Origin: Acidimicrobiales bacterium
Lineage (GTDB): Bacteria; Actinomycetota; Acidimicrobiia; Acidimicrobiales; JABEUL01
Direction of reading: 5' to 3'
DNA length: 9,846 bases
Assembly: GCA_027451605.1 (NCBI GenBank)
Contig: DAIDJA010000044.1
Location: 1 to 9,846, forward strand
Shown: positions 1 to 5,913 of the stretch, one piece after another
Layout: each line of letters begins with the position of its first letter
Numbering within the stretch: position 1 is the stretch's first letter
Position numbers and translations under genes: made by a program
The notes under the pieces: model-generated
Told to the model about the DNA's origin: nothing
The model's input: the letters and a program-made list of their open reading frames with translations, nothing else
Database searches by the model: none

Positions 1-1050
1 CATACCGATCCGCCAAACTTTTCCGGCAAAGACTCCCAGGCCGGCTCCGATTTCAATATTAAACTCACTTAATAGTATTCTGCGAACTTCCGCTTCTCTA
101 TGTGCCAAATTTTCAGGAATAAAAACGGTGGTAAGTTGGGGTAATCTACAGTCAACCGGCACAACTAATTCCATTCCCAATTCTTCCAGACAAGAATAAA
201 GATACTCGGCTGCAATTCTATGCTTTTCGAAAGTTTGAGTCAACCCGAAATTGCTGATATATAAAAGCGAAGCCCTGAGTGCATAAATCATGTTAATAGG
301 AGCCGTGTGATGATATGTTCTAGGACCGTCAGAACTTATATATTCATTAATTAAACCAAGATCAAAATACCATGAATCAGATTTTTTGAGGCGTTTGATA
401 GCATTTGGGGAAAATGACACCGGCGACAATCCCGGCGGAGCATTTAGACATTTTTGAGTTCCGGAAACTGCAACATCAATTCCCCACTCATCCATCCTGA
501 AATCAACACCTCCCAATGAAGTAACGCAGTCAACAACCAGTAACGCATCGCCTTTATCTATTGACTCAATTTTATTGAGTACCCCGGTGGAAGTCTCGCC
601 GTGAACGATCCAAATCAAATCAGGAGTGATAGCTTTAATTGCCGAATTTAATTGCGAAACATCGACTTTAGTCCCCCACTCCGAAGAGACTTCGGTAACT
701 TTAGCACCTAAACGTTCCATCATATTTTTAGCGCGCAAAGAAAAGGCTCCGTTAGAGGCGATGACAACTTTGCCGTTAGAGTTCACCAGATTCTTTACTA
801 CTGCCTCCATCCCCCCACTCGCAGTCGCCGAGATAGGAAATGTAACCTTATTTTCAGTCTTGAAAATCCACCTCAGTAAGTCACATGTCTCATCTAAAAT
901 CTCCAGAAATTCCGGATCCAAATGCCCAAGTGCCGGTTGGGCCAAGGCATGTTTAACGCTGTCCGTTAAGTTGGAAGGTCCCGGTCCCAAGAGTAGCTTT
1001 TGGGACACGTTAAATTCACTTGATGATGATTCTGAATATCTGTCGTTCAT
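1..1050 (-). CDS. Class V PLP-dependent aminotransferase (alanine/serine-glyoxylate aminotransferase type), C-terminus cut by window edge
   Basis: The minus-strand frame is open from ATG at 1050 to the left edge, giving 350 residues. The N-terminus has the family motif LGPGPSNLTD. A substrate/cofactor region SATASGGMEA follows, then the PLP-phosphate/ring Asp in VVDCVTSLGG (D174). The Schiff-base lysine lies in SGTQKCLNAPPG (K200), very close to the SGSQK-LNAPPG signature of alanine-glyoxylate aminotransferases. The visible sequence stops at VWRIGM, a motif near the end of the family, so only a few dozen residues should be missing. Such enzymes transfer an amino group from alanine, serine or a phosphonate amine to glyoxylate or pyruvate in the cytosol; the exact substrate cannot be read here. 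An in-frame stop at 1084-1086 and no other ATG upstream fix the start, although the Shine-Dalgarno is weak (AGG only 4 nt before ATG). The gene is divergent from the propeller gene at 1287. Confidence 0.93.
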   Translation of the reverse strand, partial: MNDRYSESSSSEFNVSQKLLLGPGPSNLTDSVKHALAQPALGHLDPEFLEILDETCDLLRWIFKTENKVTFPISATASGGMEAVVKNLVNSNGKVVIASNGAFSLRAKNMMERLGAKVTEVSSEWGTKVDVSQLNSAIKAITPDLIWIVHGETSTGVLNKIESIDKGDALLVVDCVTSLGGVDFRMDEWGIDVAVSGTQKCLNAPPGLSPVSFSPNAIKRLKKSDSWYFDLGLINEYISSDGPRTYHHTAPINMIYALRASLLYISNFGLTQTFEKHRIAAEYLYSCLEELGMELVVPVDCRLPQLTTVFIPENLAHREAEVRRILLSEFNIEIGAGLGVFAGKVWRIGM

Positions 1051-1072
1051 ATACCTAAAGTTTATCCCTGTG

Positions 1073-1082
1073 CGGATATCCG
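1073..1082. promoter_or_regulatory. 10-bp palindrome CGGATATCCG upstream of the aminotransferase
   Basis: This is a perfect 10-bp inverted repeat in the divergent gap, 22 bp before the aminotransferase ATG. Its position inside the expected 5' leader could suit a repressor site. It is a single short palindrome, so chance is a fair explanation. No convincing -35/-10 pair for the aminotransferase was found nearby. Confidence 0.2.
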
Positions 1083-1215
1083 ATTAAATATGCCAATCGG
1101 GAAAAGAGTTACGCTAAAGTTCAATAGCCTTCACTGATTTCCGTCGAGACCCAAGGACTTTATAGAAATGCCCAATACTGCCTTTACATCGATCATTTTT
1201 AGCCAAACTTTTTAC

Positions 1216-1245
1216 TTGACGTCATTGTCAGTATTACCCTAAAAT
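1216..1245 (+). promoter_or_regulatory. Sigma70-type promoter for the propeller/MoaD-like unit
   Basis: A -35 TTGACG (1216-1221) and a -10 TAAAAT (1240-1245) are separated by 18 bp. Each matches the consensus at 5 of 6 positions. Transcription would begin near 1252, giving a leader of about 35 nt that includes the AGGGGG ribosome binding site at 1276-1281. No other pair in this 236-bp divergent gap is as good. Confidence 0.6.
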
Positions 1246-1286
1246 AGTTTCAACAAACAAATGCTTAAATTGAATAGGGGGCGAAT

Positions 1287-2402
1287 ATGACTCAGATCAG
1301 ATTGCTTGTCGGCACGTCAAAAGGTGCTTTTATTTTAACTTCCGACGGGACAAGAATAAATTATAGAGTTGACGGGCCGCTTTTTGGCGGTTGGGAAATA
1401 TATCATATATCCGGGTCCGCAATTAACCCGGATCGTCTGTATGCTTCTCAAAGTACCGGGTGGCACGGTCAGATCGTCCAGACGTCCCGAAACGGCGGAA
1501 AAGACTGGGAGGCCGTTAATAATGAATTCAAATATAGCGGGGAAATAACGGATCATATGTGGTTTGACGGCTCACCACATCCTTGGGAATTTGCCAGAGT
1601 ATGGAGGTTTCAGCCCTCCCCTTTTGATGAAGAAACAGTTTACGCCGGTGTGGAAGACGCCGCTCTGTTTAAATCAAAAGATGCGGGAAATTCATGGGAT
1701 GAAGTTACCGGGTTCAGGCACCAAACTTCCAGCAAATATTTCCAACCCGGAGCCGGCGGAATGTGTCTGCATACGATACTGTTTGATCAAACTGACAAAA
1801 ATAAGATCATAGTGGCGATTTCGGCAGTCGGTGCATTCAGATCCGACGATGAAGGTGAAAGTTTTAAAGCCATAAATAACGGGTTAAATTCCCAGTTCAT
1901 GTCAGACCCCGACAAGCAAATTGGACATTGCGTTCATAAAATTTCCAATAGCCCCCTCAAACCAAATGTCCTCTACATGCAGAAGCACTGGGATGTCATG
2001 AAAAGTGACGACTACGGCGACAGCTGGTATGAAATAAGCGGCAACCTACCTACGGATTTCGGATTTCCGATTTGTGTAAATCCTCATAATCCACAAATGG
2101 CTTTTGTGGTACCCATAACTTCCGATCGGGAACATTATCCCCCCAAAGGAAAACTCCGTGTCTATCGTACGAAAGTGGGAGGCAACGAATGGGAGTGTCT
2201 TGACAATGGACTTCCCGGAACGTCATATGCTAACGTACTCCGAGACTCGATGACCGTAGACAATCTGGATCCATGCGGAATATATATGGGGACTACCACC
2301 GGCGAGATATTTGCCTCGGCCGATGAAGGAGATAGTTGGACACAAATAATATCCGGACTGCCGAGAATACTTTCACTGGAGGTACAAACATTTATACAGT
2401 AA
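1287..2402 (+). CDS. Cytosolic Asp-box (BNR) beta-propeller protein, 'exo-alpha-sialidase-like'
   Basis: The product has 371 residues and no signal peptide or membrane segment, so it is probably cytosolic. Five Asp-box motifs of the form SxDxGxxW/F mark propeller blades: SRNGGKDW (67-74), SKDAGNSW (130-137), SDDEGESF (186-193), SDDYGDSW (240-247) and SADEGDSW (344-351). This is the repeat pattern of BNR/sortilin/YCF48-type propellers. Databases often label such proteins exo-alpha-sialidase, but no FRIP-type motif is visible and a sialidase activity is not supported. A ligand- or protein-binding scaffold is as likely. The start ATG follows AGGGGG with 5 nt spacing and a promoter about 40 nt upstream. 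The last 13 nt overlap the next gene, a ubiquitin-fold protein, implying translational coupling and a shared job. The C-terminal end (SLEVQTFIQ) is partly shaped by the overlapping ribosome binding site. Confidence 0.85.
   Translation: MTQIRLLVGTSKGAFILTSDGTRINYRVDGPLFGGWEIYHISGSAINPDRLYASQSTGWHGQIVQTSRNGGKDWEAVNNEFKYSGEITDHMWFDGSPHPWEFARVWRFQPSPFDEETVYAGVEDAALFKSKDAGNSWDEVTGFRHQTSSKYFQPGAGGMCLHTILFDQTDKNKIIVAISAVGAFRSDDEGESFKAINNGLNSQFMSDPDKQIGHCVHKISNSPLKPNVLYMQKHWDVMKSDDYGDSWYEISGNLPTDFGFPICVNPHNPQMAFVVPITSDREHYPPKGKLRVYRTKVGGNEWECLDNGLPGTSYANVLRDSMTVDNLDPCGIYMGTTTGEIFASADEGDSWTQIISGLPRILSLEVQTFIQ
2378..2392 (+). promoter_or_regulatory. Shine-Dalgarno GGAGG with rare ATT start codon
   Basis: GGAGG at 2378-2382 lies exactly 7 nt before ATT at 2390-2392, the ideal spacing. 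Starting there makes the protein begin Met-Tyr-Thr-Val-Lys-Val, which aligns with the first beta strand of MoaD/CysO proteins. The only other in-frame options are TTG at 2336, which adds 18 unrelated residues and lacks a site, and GTG at 2405, which would cut the first strand and sits 22 nt from GGAGG. Confidence 0.6.
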
Positions 2403-2692
2403 AAGTGGCACTTCCGGGACACCTTAAAGTATTGGCAAATACATCCGAAAATCTTGTCGTGTCAACTGATCAAATTCCAACTATAACCGAGATATTAAAT
2501 CGATTGGAAGTTGATTTACCTCAGCTTAAAGGAACGATTCGCGACATAAATAGCAAAAAACGCAGGCCGTTCATACGATACTTTTTTGAAGACGAAGACT
2601 TTTCCGACTTCGACCAAGACGCCACGGTTCCCGATGATATTGCCTTTGGTATTAAAACCTTCTATATAGTCGGTTCAATGTCGGGAGGTTAA
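2390..2692 (+). CDS. MoaD/ThiS/CysO-like ubiquitin-fold protein with C-terminal Gly-Gly
   Basis: From the ATT start the product has 100 residues, the usual length of MoaD/ThiS family members. It opens with a beta strand ([15 protein letters not shown]), has the helix region [10 protein letters not shown] (31-40), and then a segment [16 protein letters not shown] (56-71) that parallels the KLHRFVNIYVNDEDVRF region of mycobacterial CysO. It ends in SMSGG (96-100). The exposed Gly-Gly tail is the feature that in this family is adenylated by an E1-like enzyme and converted to a thiocarboxylate, or joined to lysines. CysO is a sulfur carrier for cysteine synthesis, but no cysM, mec or E1-like gene is in the window, so the acceptor is unknown. 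The gene overlaps the propeller gene by 13 nt and is surely co-transcribed with it. A role as sulfur carrier or protein modifier acting with the propeller is inference. Confidence 0.82.
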   Translation: MYTVKVALPGHLKVLANTSENLVVSTDQIPTITEILNRLEVDLPQLKGTIRDINSKKRRPFIRYFFEDEDFSDFDQDATVPDDIAFGIKTFYIVGSMSGG

Positions 2693-2744
2693 TACCGATG
2701 AAAACTCGATTACCGTAACAGTCTATTAATGGCAAATTTAGAAC

Positions 2745-2778
2745 TTATCCAATTTTCAAAAATAACGAAAGCGGATAA
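2745..2778. terminator. Weak inverted repeat between convergent genes
   Basis: TTATCC (2745-2750) and GGATAA (2773-2778) can pair, with a further TTTC/GAAA pairing inside the loop. It lies between the stop of the MoaD-like gene and the convergent mscL stop, where a bidirectional terminator is expected. Neither side has a T tract, so factor-independent termination is doubtful. A longer-loop repeat GCACTTC/GAAGTGC (2804-2810, 2843-2849) straddles the mscL stop. Confidence 0.2.
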
Positions 2779-2823
2779 ATTACCAAATATTTGAACTAAA
2801 TTAGCACTTCCGTATTACGACTT

Positions 2824-3228
2824 CTAGCCTACGACAAGTTCTGAAGTGCAGAATTTACACTTGGTAGCCTGAATCGGCACCTCACTTACACAGTATTGGC
2901 AGGTTTTAGTTTCGGCCTCGGTGTTTGCCTGCCGTCTGGAATTTAAGTAATTTACCGGCTTGACGACAACGAAAAATACCGAAGCGGAAATTACCAAAAA
3001 GCTCACCAAAAGGTTCAAAAAGTCGCCGTAGCTAAAAATGCTTCCTCCTATTTTAAGAGAGAGCTGGGAAAAATTTACGGTACCCGGTATTGAAATTATT
3101 GGTGTCAATATGTCTCTGACAAATGCTTGAACCAACTGATTAAAAGCTGTGCCAACTACAATTCCAACTGCAATTTCTATTACGTTACCGCGTAACAAAA
3201 ACTTCTTAAATTCCTGAAGCAAGTCCAT
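2824..3228 (-). CDS. mscL: Large-conductance mechanosensitive channel MscL with zinc-ribbon tail
   Basis: The product has 134 residues. The N-terminus MDLLQEFKKFLLRGNVIEIAV is the classic MscL start: amphipathic helix, then the RGN entry into TM1 with the glycine-rich pore helix IAVGIVVGTAFN (19-30). TM2 spans about 69-90 and ends at KPVNYLN. MscL forms a pentamer in the cytoplasmic membrane and opens under membrane tension, releasing solutes during osmotic downshock. The usual acidic cytoplasmic helix is replaced by a tail with C110-x2-C113 and C124-x2-C127, spaced as a zinc ribbon; tails of this type occur in other MscL proteins, notably actinobacterial ones. The start ATG follows AAAAGGAG closely. 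The gene converges on the MoaD-like gene and is probably a monocistron. Confidence 0.96.
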   Translation of the reverse strand: MDLLQEFKKFLLRGNVIEIAVGIVVGTAFNQLVQAFVRDILTPIISIPGTVNFSQLSLKIGGSIFSYGDFLNLLVSFLVISASVFFVVVKPVNYLNSRRQANTEAETKTCQYCVSEVPIQATKCKFCTSELVVG

Positions 3229-3262
3229 GATTCTCCTTTTAAATCTAAAACTACTAAATTAG

Positions 3263-3293
3263 TCTATAGAATTTTGAACCGGACCTTATTCAA
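3263..3293 (-). promoter_or_regulatory. mscL: Possible mscL promoter
   Basis: On the minus strand TTGAAT (3293-3288) and TATAGA (3268-3263) are separated by 19 bp. Both hexamers are fair, but the spacing is at the long limit. Transcription would start near 3256, within a small dyad, leaving a leader of about 28 nt. Confidence 0.35.
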
Positions 3294-3451
3294 GACACGG
3301 ATATTAATAACGTCTATTTAGTTTTGAAATGAACTGTCCGACTATTTAAACCTGACCTAAAAGTTACTGATATTCTCAAATTCTAAATCCTTAAAGACAA
3401 CCATGTTTTGCCGATTAAAAAATCTGTAAAATTAATTATTTAAAGAAACTT

Positions 3452-3480
3452 TTAACTTTCTACCAGAAACGAAATATGAT
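3452..3480 (+). promoter_or_regulatory. Promoter for the 91-residue protein gene
   Basis: A -35 TTAACT (3452-3457; 4 of 6) and a -10 TATGAT (3475-3480; 5 of 6) are separated by the optimal 17 bp. Transcription would begin near 3487, giving a leader of about 49 nt to the ATG at 3536. Confidence 0.5.
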
Positions 3481-3535
3481 ACTATTTCAGTAGCCAAGTT
3501 AAGCTGAAAGACAAATAATGCGAAGGAGTGAAATA

Positions 3536-3811
3536 ATGTCAGAGGTTCAAAATCAAGATGTGTTTGAGAGAATCAACGAAAACTTAGCGGGAATTAATGA
3601 GACTCTATCAAATATTTATAATTTGATTGGAGTCGGAGGTATGGTCGAATCACTAGTAGTCAACATCACGACTTCCTTGGAAAAAATTGCGGAAGCTTTT
3701 GATATCAATCAGCTCACGGGAGTTACGGCAGAATTCACTCGAGAGCTTTCTGATATTGGAAGTATCCTAAATTCGATCGCAAATAGCGTTGATCGCTTAG
3801 GGAACTACTAA
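3536..3811 (+). CDS. Small helical protein of unknown function
   Basis: The start chosen is ATG 3536, which follows AGGAG (3524-3528) with 7 nt spacing. The longer in-frame ATG at 3518 would place that site inside the coding region. The product is 91 residues, soluble, with no cysteine, tryptophan or signal peptide. It reads as amphipathic helices: an N-terminal stretch (about 8-30) with Ile/Leu/Phe at heptad-like spacing (VFERINENLAGINETLSNIY), a glycine break IGVGG (31-35), then a long helix rich in Ile, Leu, Ser and Asn to the C-terminus (SDIGSILNSIANSVDRL). This fits an oligomerising coiled-coil or phasin-like granule/surface protein, but no family was recognised and this is only a shape-based guess. 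It has its own promoter and is followed by a convergent lipoprotein gene, so it is probably monocistronic. Confidence 0.65.
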   Translation: MSEVQNQDVFERINENLAGINETLSNIYNLIGVGGMVESLVVNITTSLEKIAEAFDINQLTGVTAEFTRELSDIGSILNSIANSVDRLGNY

Positions 3812-3845
3812 TACATAGATTTATAAATTAAACTGTCAATTGATA

Positions 3846-3863
3846 GGATTGTCTAAGCAATCC
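3846..3863. terminator. Short hairpin after the 91-residue protein gene
   Basis: GGATTG (3846-3851) and CAATCC (3858-3863) form a 6-bp stem with a 6-nt loop, 35 nt after the stop at 3811 and in the gap before the convergent lipoprotein gene. No T tract follows on either strand, so it is at best a weak terminator. Confidence 0.3.
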
Positions 3864-3984
3864 GCTGAAGGTCAACTTCTATCTAATTTTTCAATGTCGA
3901 TAGCAAGAGACTAGTAATCCAATATATTTATTGTCTTGATTTCATCTTCGGGTCGATCTCAGTAAATATCCGGAGCTACAAATA

Positions 3985-5661
3985 TTACTTTGTCAGTCCC
4001 GACGATATTTCATGGGCCTTTTGAGCACCCTTAATTAAACCGACAAATTGATCCGGGGTAACGGCTACATAGTTCGGACCCAGTTTAGCCATCATCTGTT
4101 GTACGTCGGTCGAATTTAAGTTCCATGCATCAAGTCCGACAAAAACAAACCCCGGCCCGCTGGTAGCTAATTTCGCAGTCGCTTCAATCGAATTTACTGT
4201 ATTCAACTGACCCAGGCCGTAAACATCATGGACTACCGGCACATTATTTGTGGCAAAAGAAATAGCCGGTGGGTTGGGGGTAAGAAAACCTCCTTTAAAA
4301 TTATCATAGTCTGCAAAGATCCCTGCGGGATCAAGTACCCTACCGTATTGGTTTACGGTCGCCTGCGAAGGAGAAGATTCATATTCATTATCCAAAATCC
4401 AGACTGATTTAAGGCCCGCATAAGCCAAAGCTTTCTTGGATGAGGCCAGGTATTGACTTAAATTAGGCATCATGGAAGGATAAGCATAACCCGCTCCGCT
4501 CGGAGCGGCAATATATATGTCATTACTACCGCTGTGCTGCAAATAATATTGATAGATTGTGGGTGCCAATCGAGCCAGATTAACGGAAACTGAAATTCCC
4601 AAAGGAACCTTACCGAAGTTCGGATTTTGGAGCTGGTGCAACAAAAAGAATCCCTGATCATATGCCATATTATCCCCGTCGGTAGTGGCAAATAAGACAT
4701 AAGTTTTAGACTTATTTGGTGTCAGAGTAGCCGAATTCCACATTGGTAAAACAGTTTTTACCGGCTTAAGTTGAGAAAATACAGACAGGTTGTGGAAACC
4801 GTCAGTAGGTACCAGATAGTCTCCCGCCTTTGAAATATCTCCAACCGATATACCTTCCAAAATCGGAAGATTAGTCTTTTTGTATTGAGCATCTTGATAG
4901 AAAATGTATCCGTAAACGGGTGAATCTTTGGGGAATAATCCAAAAATAAGATTTAAAACATTCGTGTCGGTATTGGCATCAGCTTCAAAATCAATACCGT
5001 AATGCTGGGTGGACCAATCCCTTAAAGAAGGATCGTCACCGGAATTTGAACCGTCAGGATCACCTATCCAAACCGGAAAAGATAATTTCTTGATTTCGGG
5101 ATGAATGTAATTGACTAGCCACTTATAAGTGTTAAATCGATTCGTGAAATGATGAGTTCTAAGATCCACTAAAACCTTAAAGTTATACGGAGCCGCTTCA
5201 AGGGTCTGCGCCATCTGCGGACTACATGGAATTGCATCTTTCAATCCGGCTAAAGTTACCGCAACATTTTGAGTGTCGACCACCATATTGGGATCCCAAA
5301 TAATTAATCCCTTAAGCACCGACTTGAACTTAATAAATACTGACATCGGATCAACGGTACTGTATGGTAAATTAACTGCATGTGTTAGCCAAAAAGCAGA
5401 ACCCTGTTGAACATTTGTCGACGAATTGTATATCAGGTACAGATTCGGGGACTGCCGATTAATAATTCCTTCGATTGAAGTGAAAGTAACTTGATCTTGC
5501 AAAGAAAACGAAGATATATTCGATACCGTCAGCGAACCCGGCTTCTTTAACGTAGTGGATGATACATTGTTACCGGTATTACCTGAAGAACACGACGTTA
5601 ACACAAAAGACAATACTAAAACTGACAATAGAATTGAAATTAATCTAAACTTTTTTTGCAT
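3985..5661 (-). CDS. Secreted lipoprotein, GxGYxYP putative glycoside hydrolase family
   Basis: The product has 558 residues. Residues 1-24 are a lipoprotein signal: MQKKFR, a hydrophobic core, and lipobox L21-T-S-C24, followed by a Ser/Gly/Asn-rich linker. It should be lipidated at C24 and face outward. The N-terminal domain contains EGIINR (64-69) followed by NLYLIY, as in GxGYxY N-terminal domains. The C-terminal domain contains TDGDNM (327-332) and the family's naming motif GAGYAYP (389-395). The family is classed as putative glycoside hydrolase by fold; substrate and catalysis are unproven. The start at 5661 is preferred because GGGAG lies 4 nt upstream and a near-consensus promoter would initiate at about 5698. 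That makes the longer in-frame ATG at 5697 unusable and leaves the signal peptide properly N-terminal. It is divergent from the oxidoreductase at 5914, which would suit uptake and oxidation of a released sugar (inference). Confidence 0.88.
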   Translation of the reverse strand: MQKKFRLISILLSVLVLSFVLTSCSSGNTGNNVSSTTLKKPGSLTVSNISSFSLQDQVTFTSIEGIINRQSPNLYLIYNSSTNVQQGSAFWLTHAVNLPYSTVDPMSVFIKFKSVLKGLIIWDPNMVVDTQNVAVTLAGLKDAIPCSPQMAQTLEAAPYNFKVLVDLRTHHFTNRFNTYKWLVNYIHPEIKKLSFPVWIGDPDGSNSGDDPSLRDWSTQHYGIDFEADANTDTNVLNLIFGLFPKDSPVYGYIFYQDAQYKKTNLPILEGISVGDISKAGDYLVPTDGFHNLSVFSQLKPVKTVLPMWNSATLTPNKSKTYVLFATTDGDNMAYDQGFFLLHQLQNPNFGKVPLGISVSVNLARLAPTIYQYYLQHSGSNDIYIAAPSGAGYAYPSMMPNLSQYLASSKKALAYAGLKSVWILDNEYESSPSQATVNQYGRVLDPAGIFADYDNFKGGFLTPNPPAISFATNNVPVVHDVYGLGQLNTVNSIEATAKLATSGPGFVFVGLDAWNLNSTDVQQMMAKLGPNYVAVTPDQFVGLIKGAQKAHEISSGLTK

Positions 5662-5704
5662 ATTTCTCCCGCAATTCCAAGAAGGGCCAAAAGGCATTCA
5701 TATG

Positions 5705-5733
5705 ATTCTAATCCAAATTTGTAAAAATTTCAA
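5705..5733 (-). promoter_or_regulatory. Proximal promoter of the lipoprotein gene
   Basis: On the minus strand TTGAAA (5733-5728) and TAGAAT (5710-5705) are separated by exactly 17 bp; each matches consensus at 5 of 6. The start point near 5698 gives a leader of about 37 nt. This is one of the best promoter matches in the window and settles the lipoprotein start codon. Confidence 0.6.
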
Positions 5734-5864
5734 AGAGCCTCAAAAACGGTATCCTCCCGAATTAGGCAGCGACTAGCTTGTATGGGAACATTTAAAGCAA
5801 ATAAAATTTAAAATTAAATCTAAAACTTTAATTTTGTTCAGCCATTAAACTTTTAGAAGAAGCA

Positions 5865-5876
5865 TTGTTATAACAA
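5865..5876. promoter_or_regulatory. Perfect 12-bp palindrome TTGTTATAACAA, candidate operator
   Basis: The palindrome lies in the divergent gap, 37 bp before the oxidoreductase start. It contains TATAAC on both strands, so it overlaps the -10 of the distal minus-strand promoter, and could serve as -10 of a weaker plus-strand one. A protein bound here would block transcription. The outer GT...AC arms resemble sites of GntR-type repressors, but no regulator gene is present. A copy with one mismatch is at 7164-7175. Confidence 0.45.
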
Positions 5877-5894
5877 GATTCTCCTTTTTGTCAA
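5867..5894 (-). promoter_or_regulatory. Distal minus-strand promoter upstream of the lipoprotein
   Basis: On the minus strand a perfect TTGACA (5894-5889) and TATAAC (5872-5867) are separated by 16 bp. Transcription would begin near 5860, giving a leader of about 200 nt before the lipoprotein start. The leader contains a GGGAGG (5758-5753), 9 nt before a TTG that opens an 11-codon frame ending at 5708, a possible leader peptide. The -10 is inside the 12-bp palindrome, suggesting repression. Confidence 0.5.
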
Positions 5895-5913
5895 TAATAA
5901 TTAGATTAATAAA

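Larger units (their letters stand above)
3229..3535. other. 307-bp divergent intergenic region between mscL and the 91-residue protein
   Basis: The gap is strongly AT-rich, with no open frame of note. It holds two outward-facing promoter candidates, listed separately, and an 11-bp dyad ACTAA-A-TTAGT (3253-3263) at the expected mscL transcription start. Nothing else was recognised between about 3295 and 3450. Confidence 0.5.

Noticed and set aside
626..1087. 153-codon plus-strand open frame
   Set aside because: It lies opposite the class V aminotransferase, whose minus-strand frame carries all family motifs including the PLP lysine. It has no ribosome binding site and no recognisable product.
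2336..2389. TTG start 18 codons upstream for the MoaD-like protein
   Set aside because: It has no Shine-Dalgarno and lies within the last propeller segment. The extra residues do not fit the ubiquitin fold, and GGAGG sits 7 nt before ATT 2390.
3253..3263. 11-bp dyad ACTAA-A-TTAGT near the mscL start as an operator
   Set aside because: It is pure AT apart from the outer C/G, short and single-copy here; such dyads are expected by chance in this AT-rich gap.
3518..3535. Longer start (ATG 3518) for the 91-residue protein
   Set aside because: The added codons contain the AGGAG ribosome binding site itself, which is correctly spaced for ATG 3536.
5662..5697. Longer lipoprotein start at 5697
   Set aside because: It would coincide with the predicted transcription start, would put 12 residues before the lipoprotein signal peptide, and GGGAG precedes the ATG at 5661.
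5555..5776. 73-codon plus-strand open frame over the lipoprotein promoter
   Set aside because: It is antisense to the signal peptide and promoter region, with no start signal and low-complexity composition.
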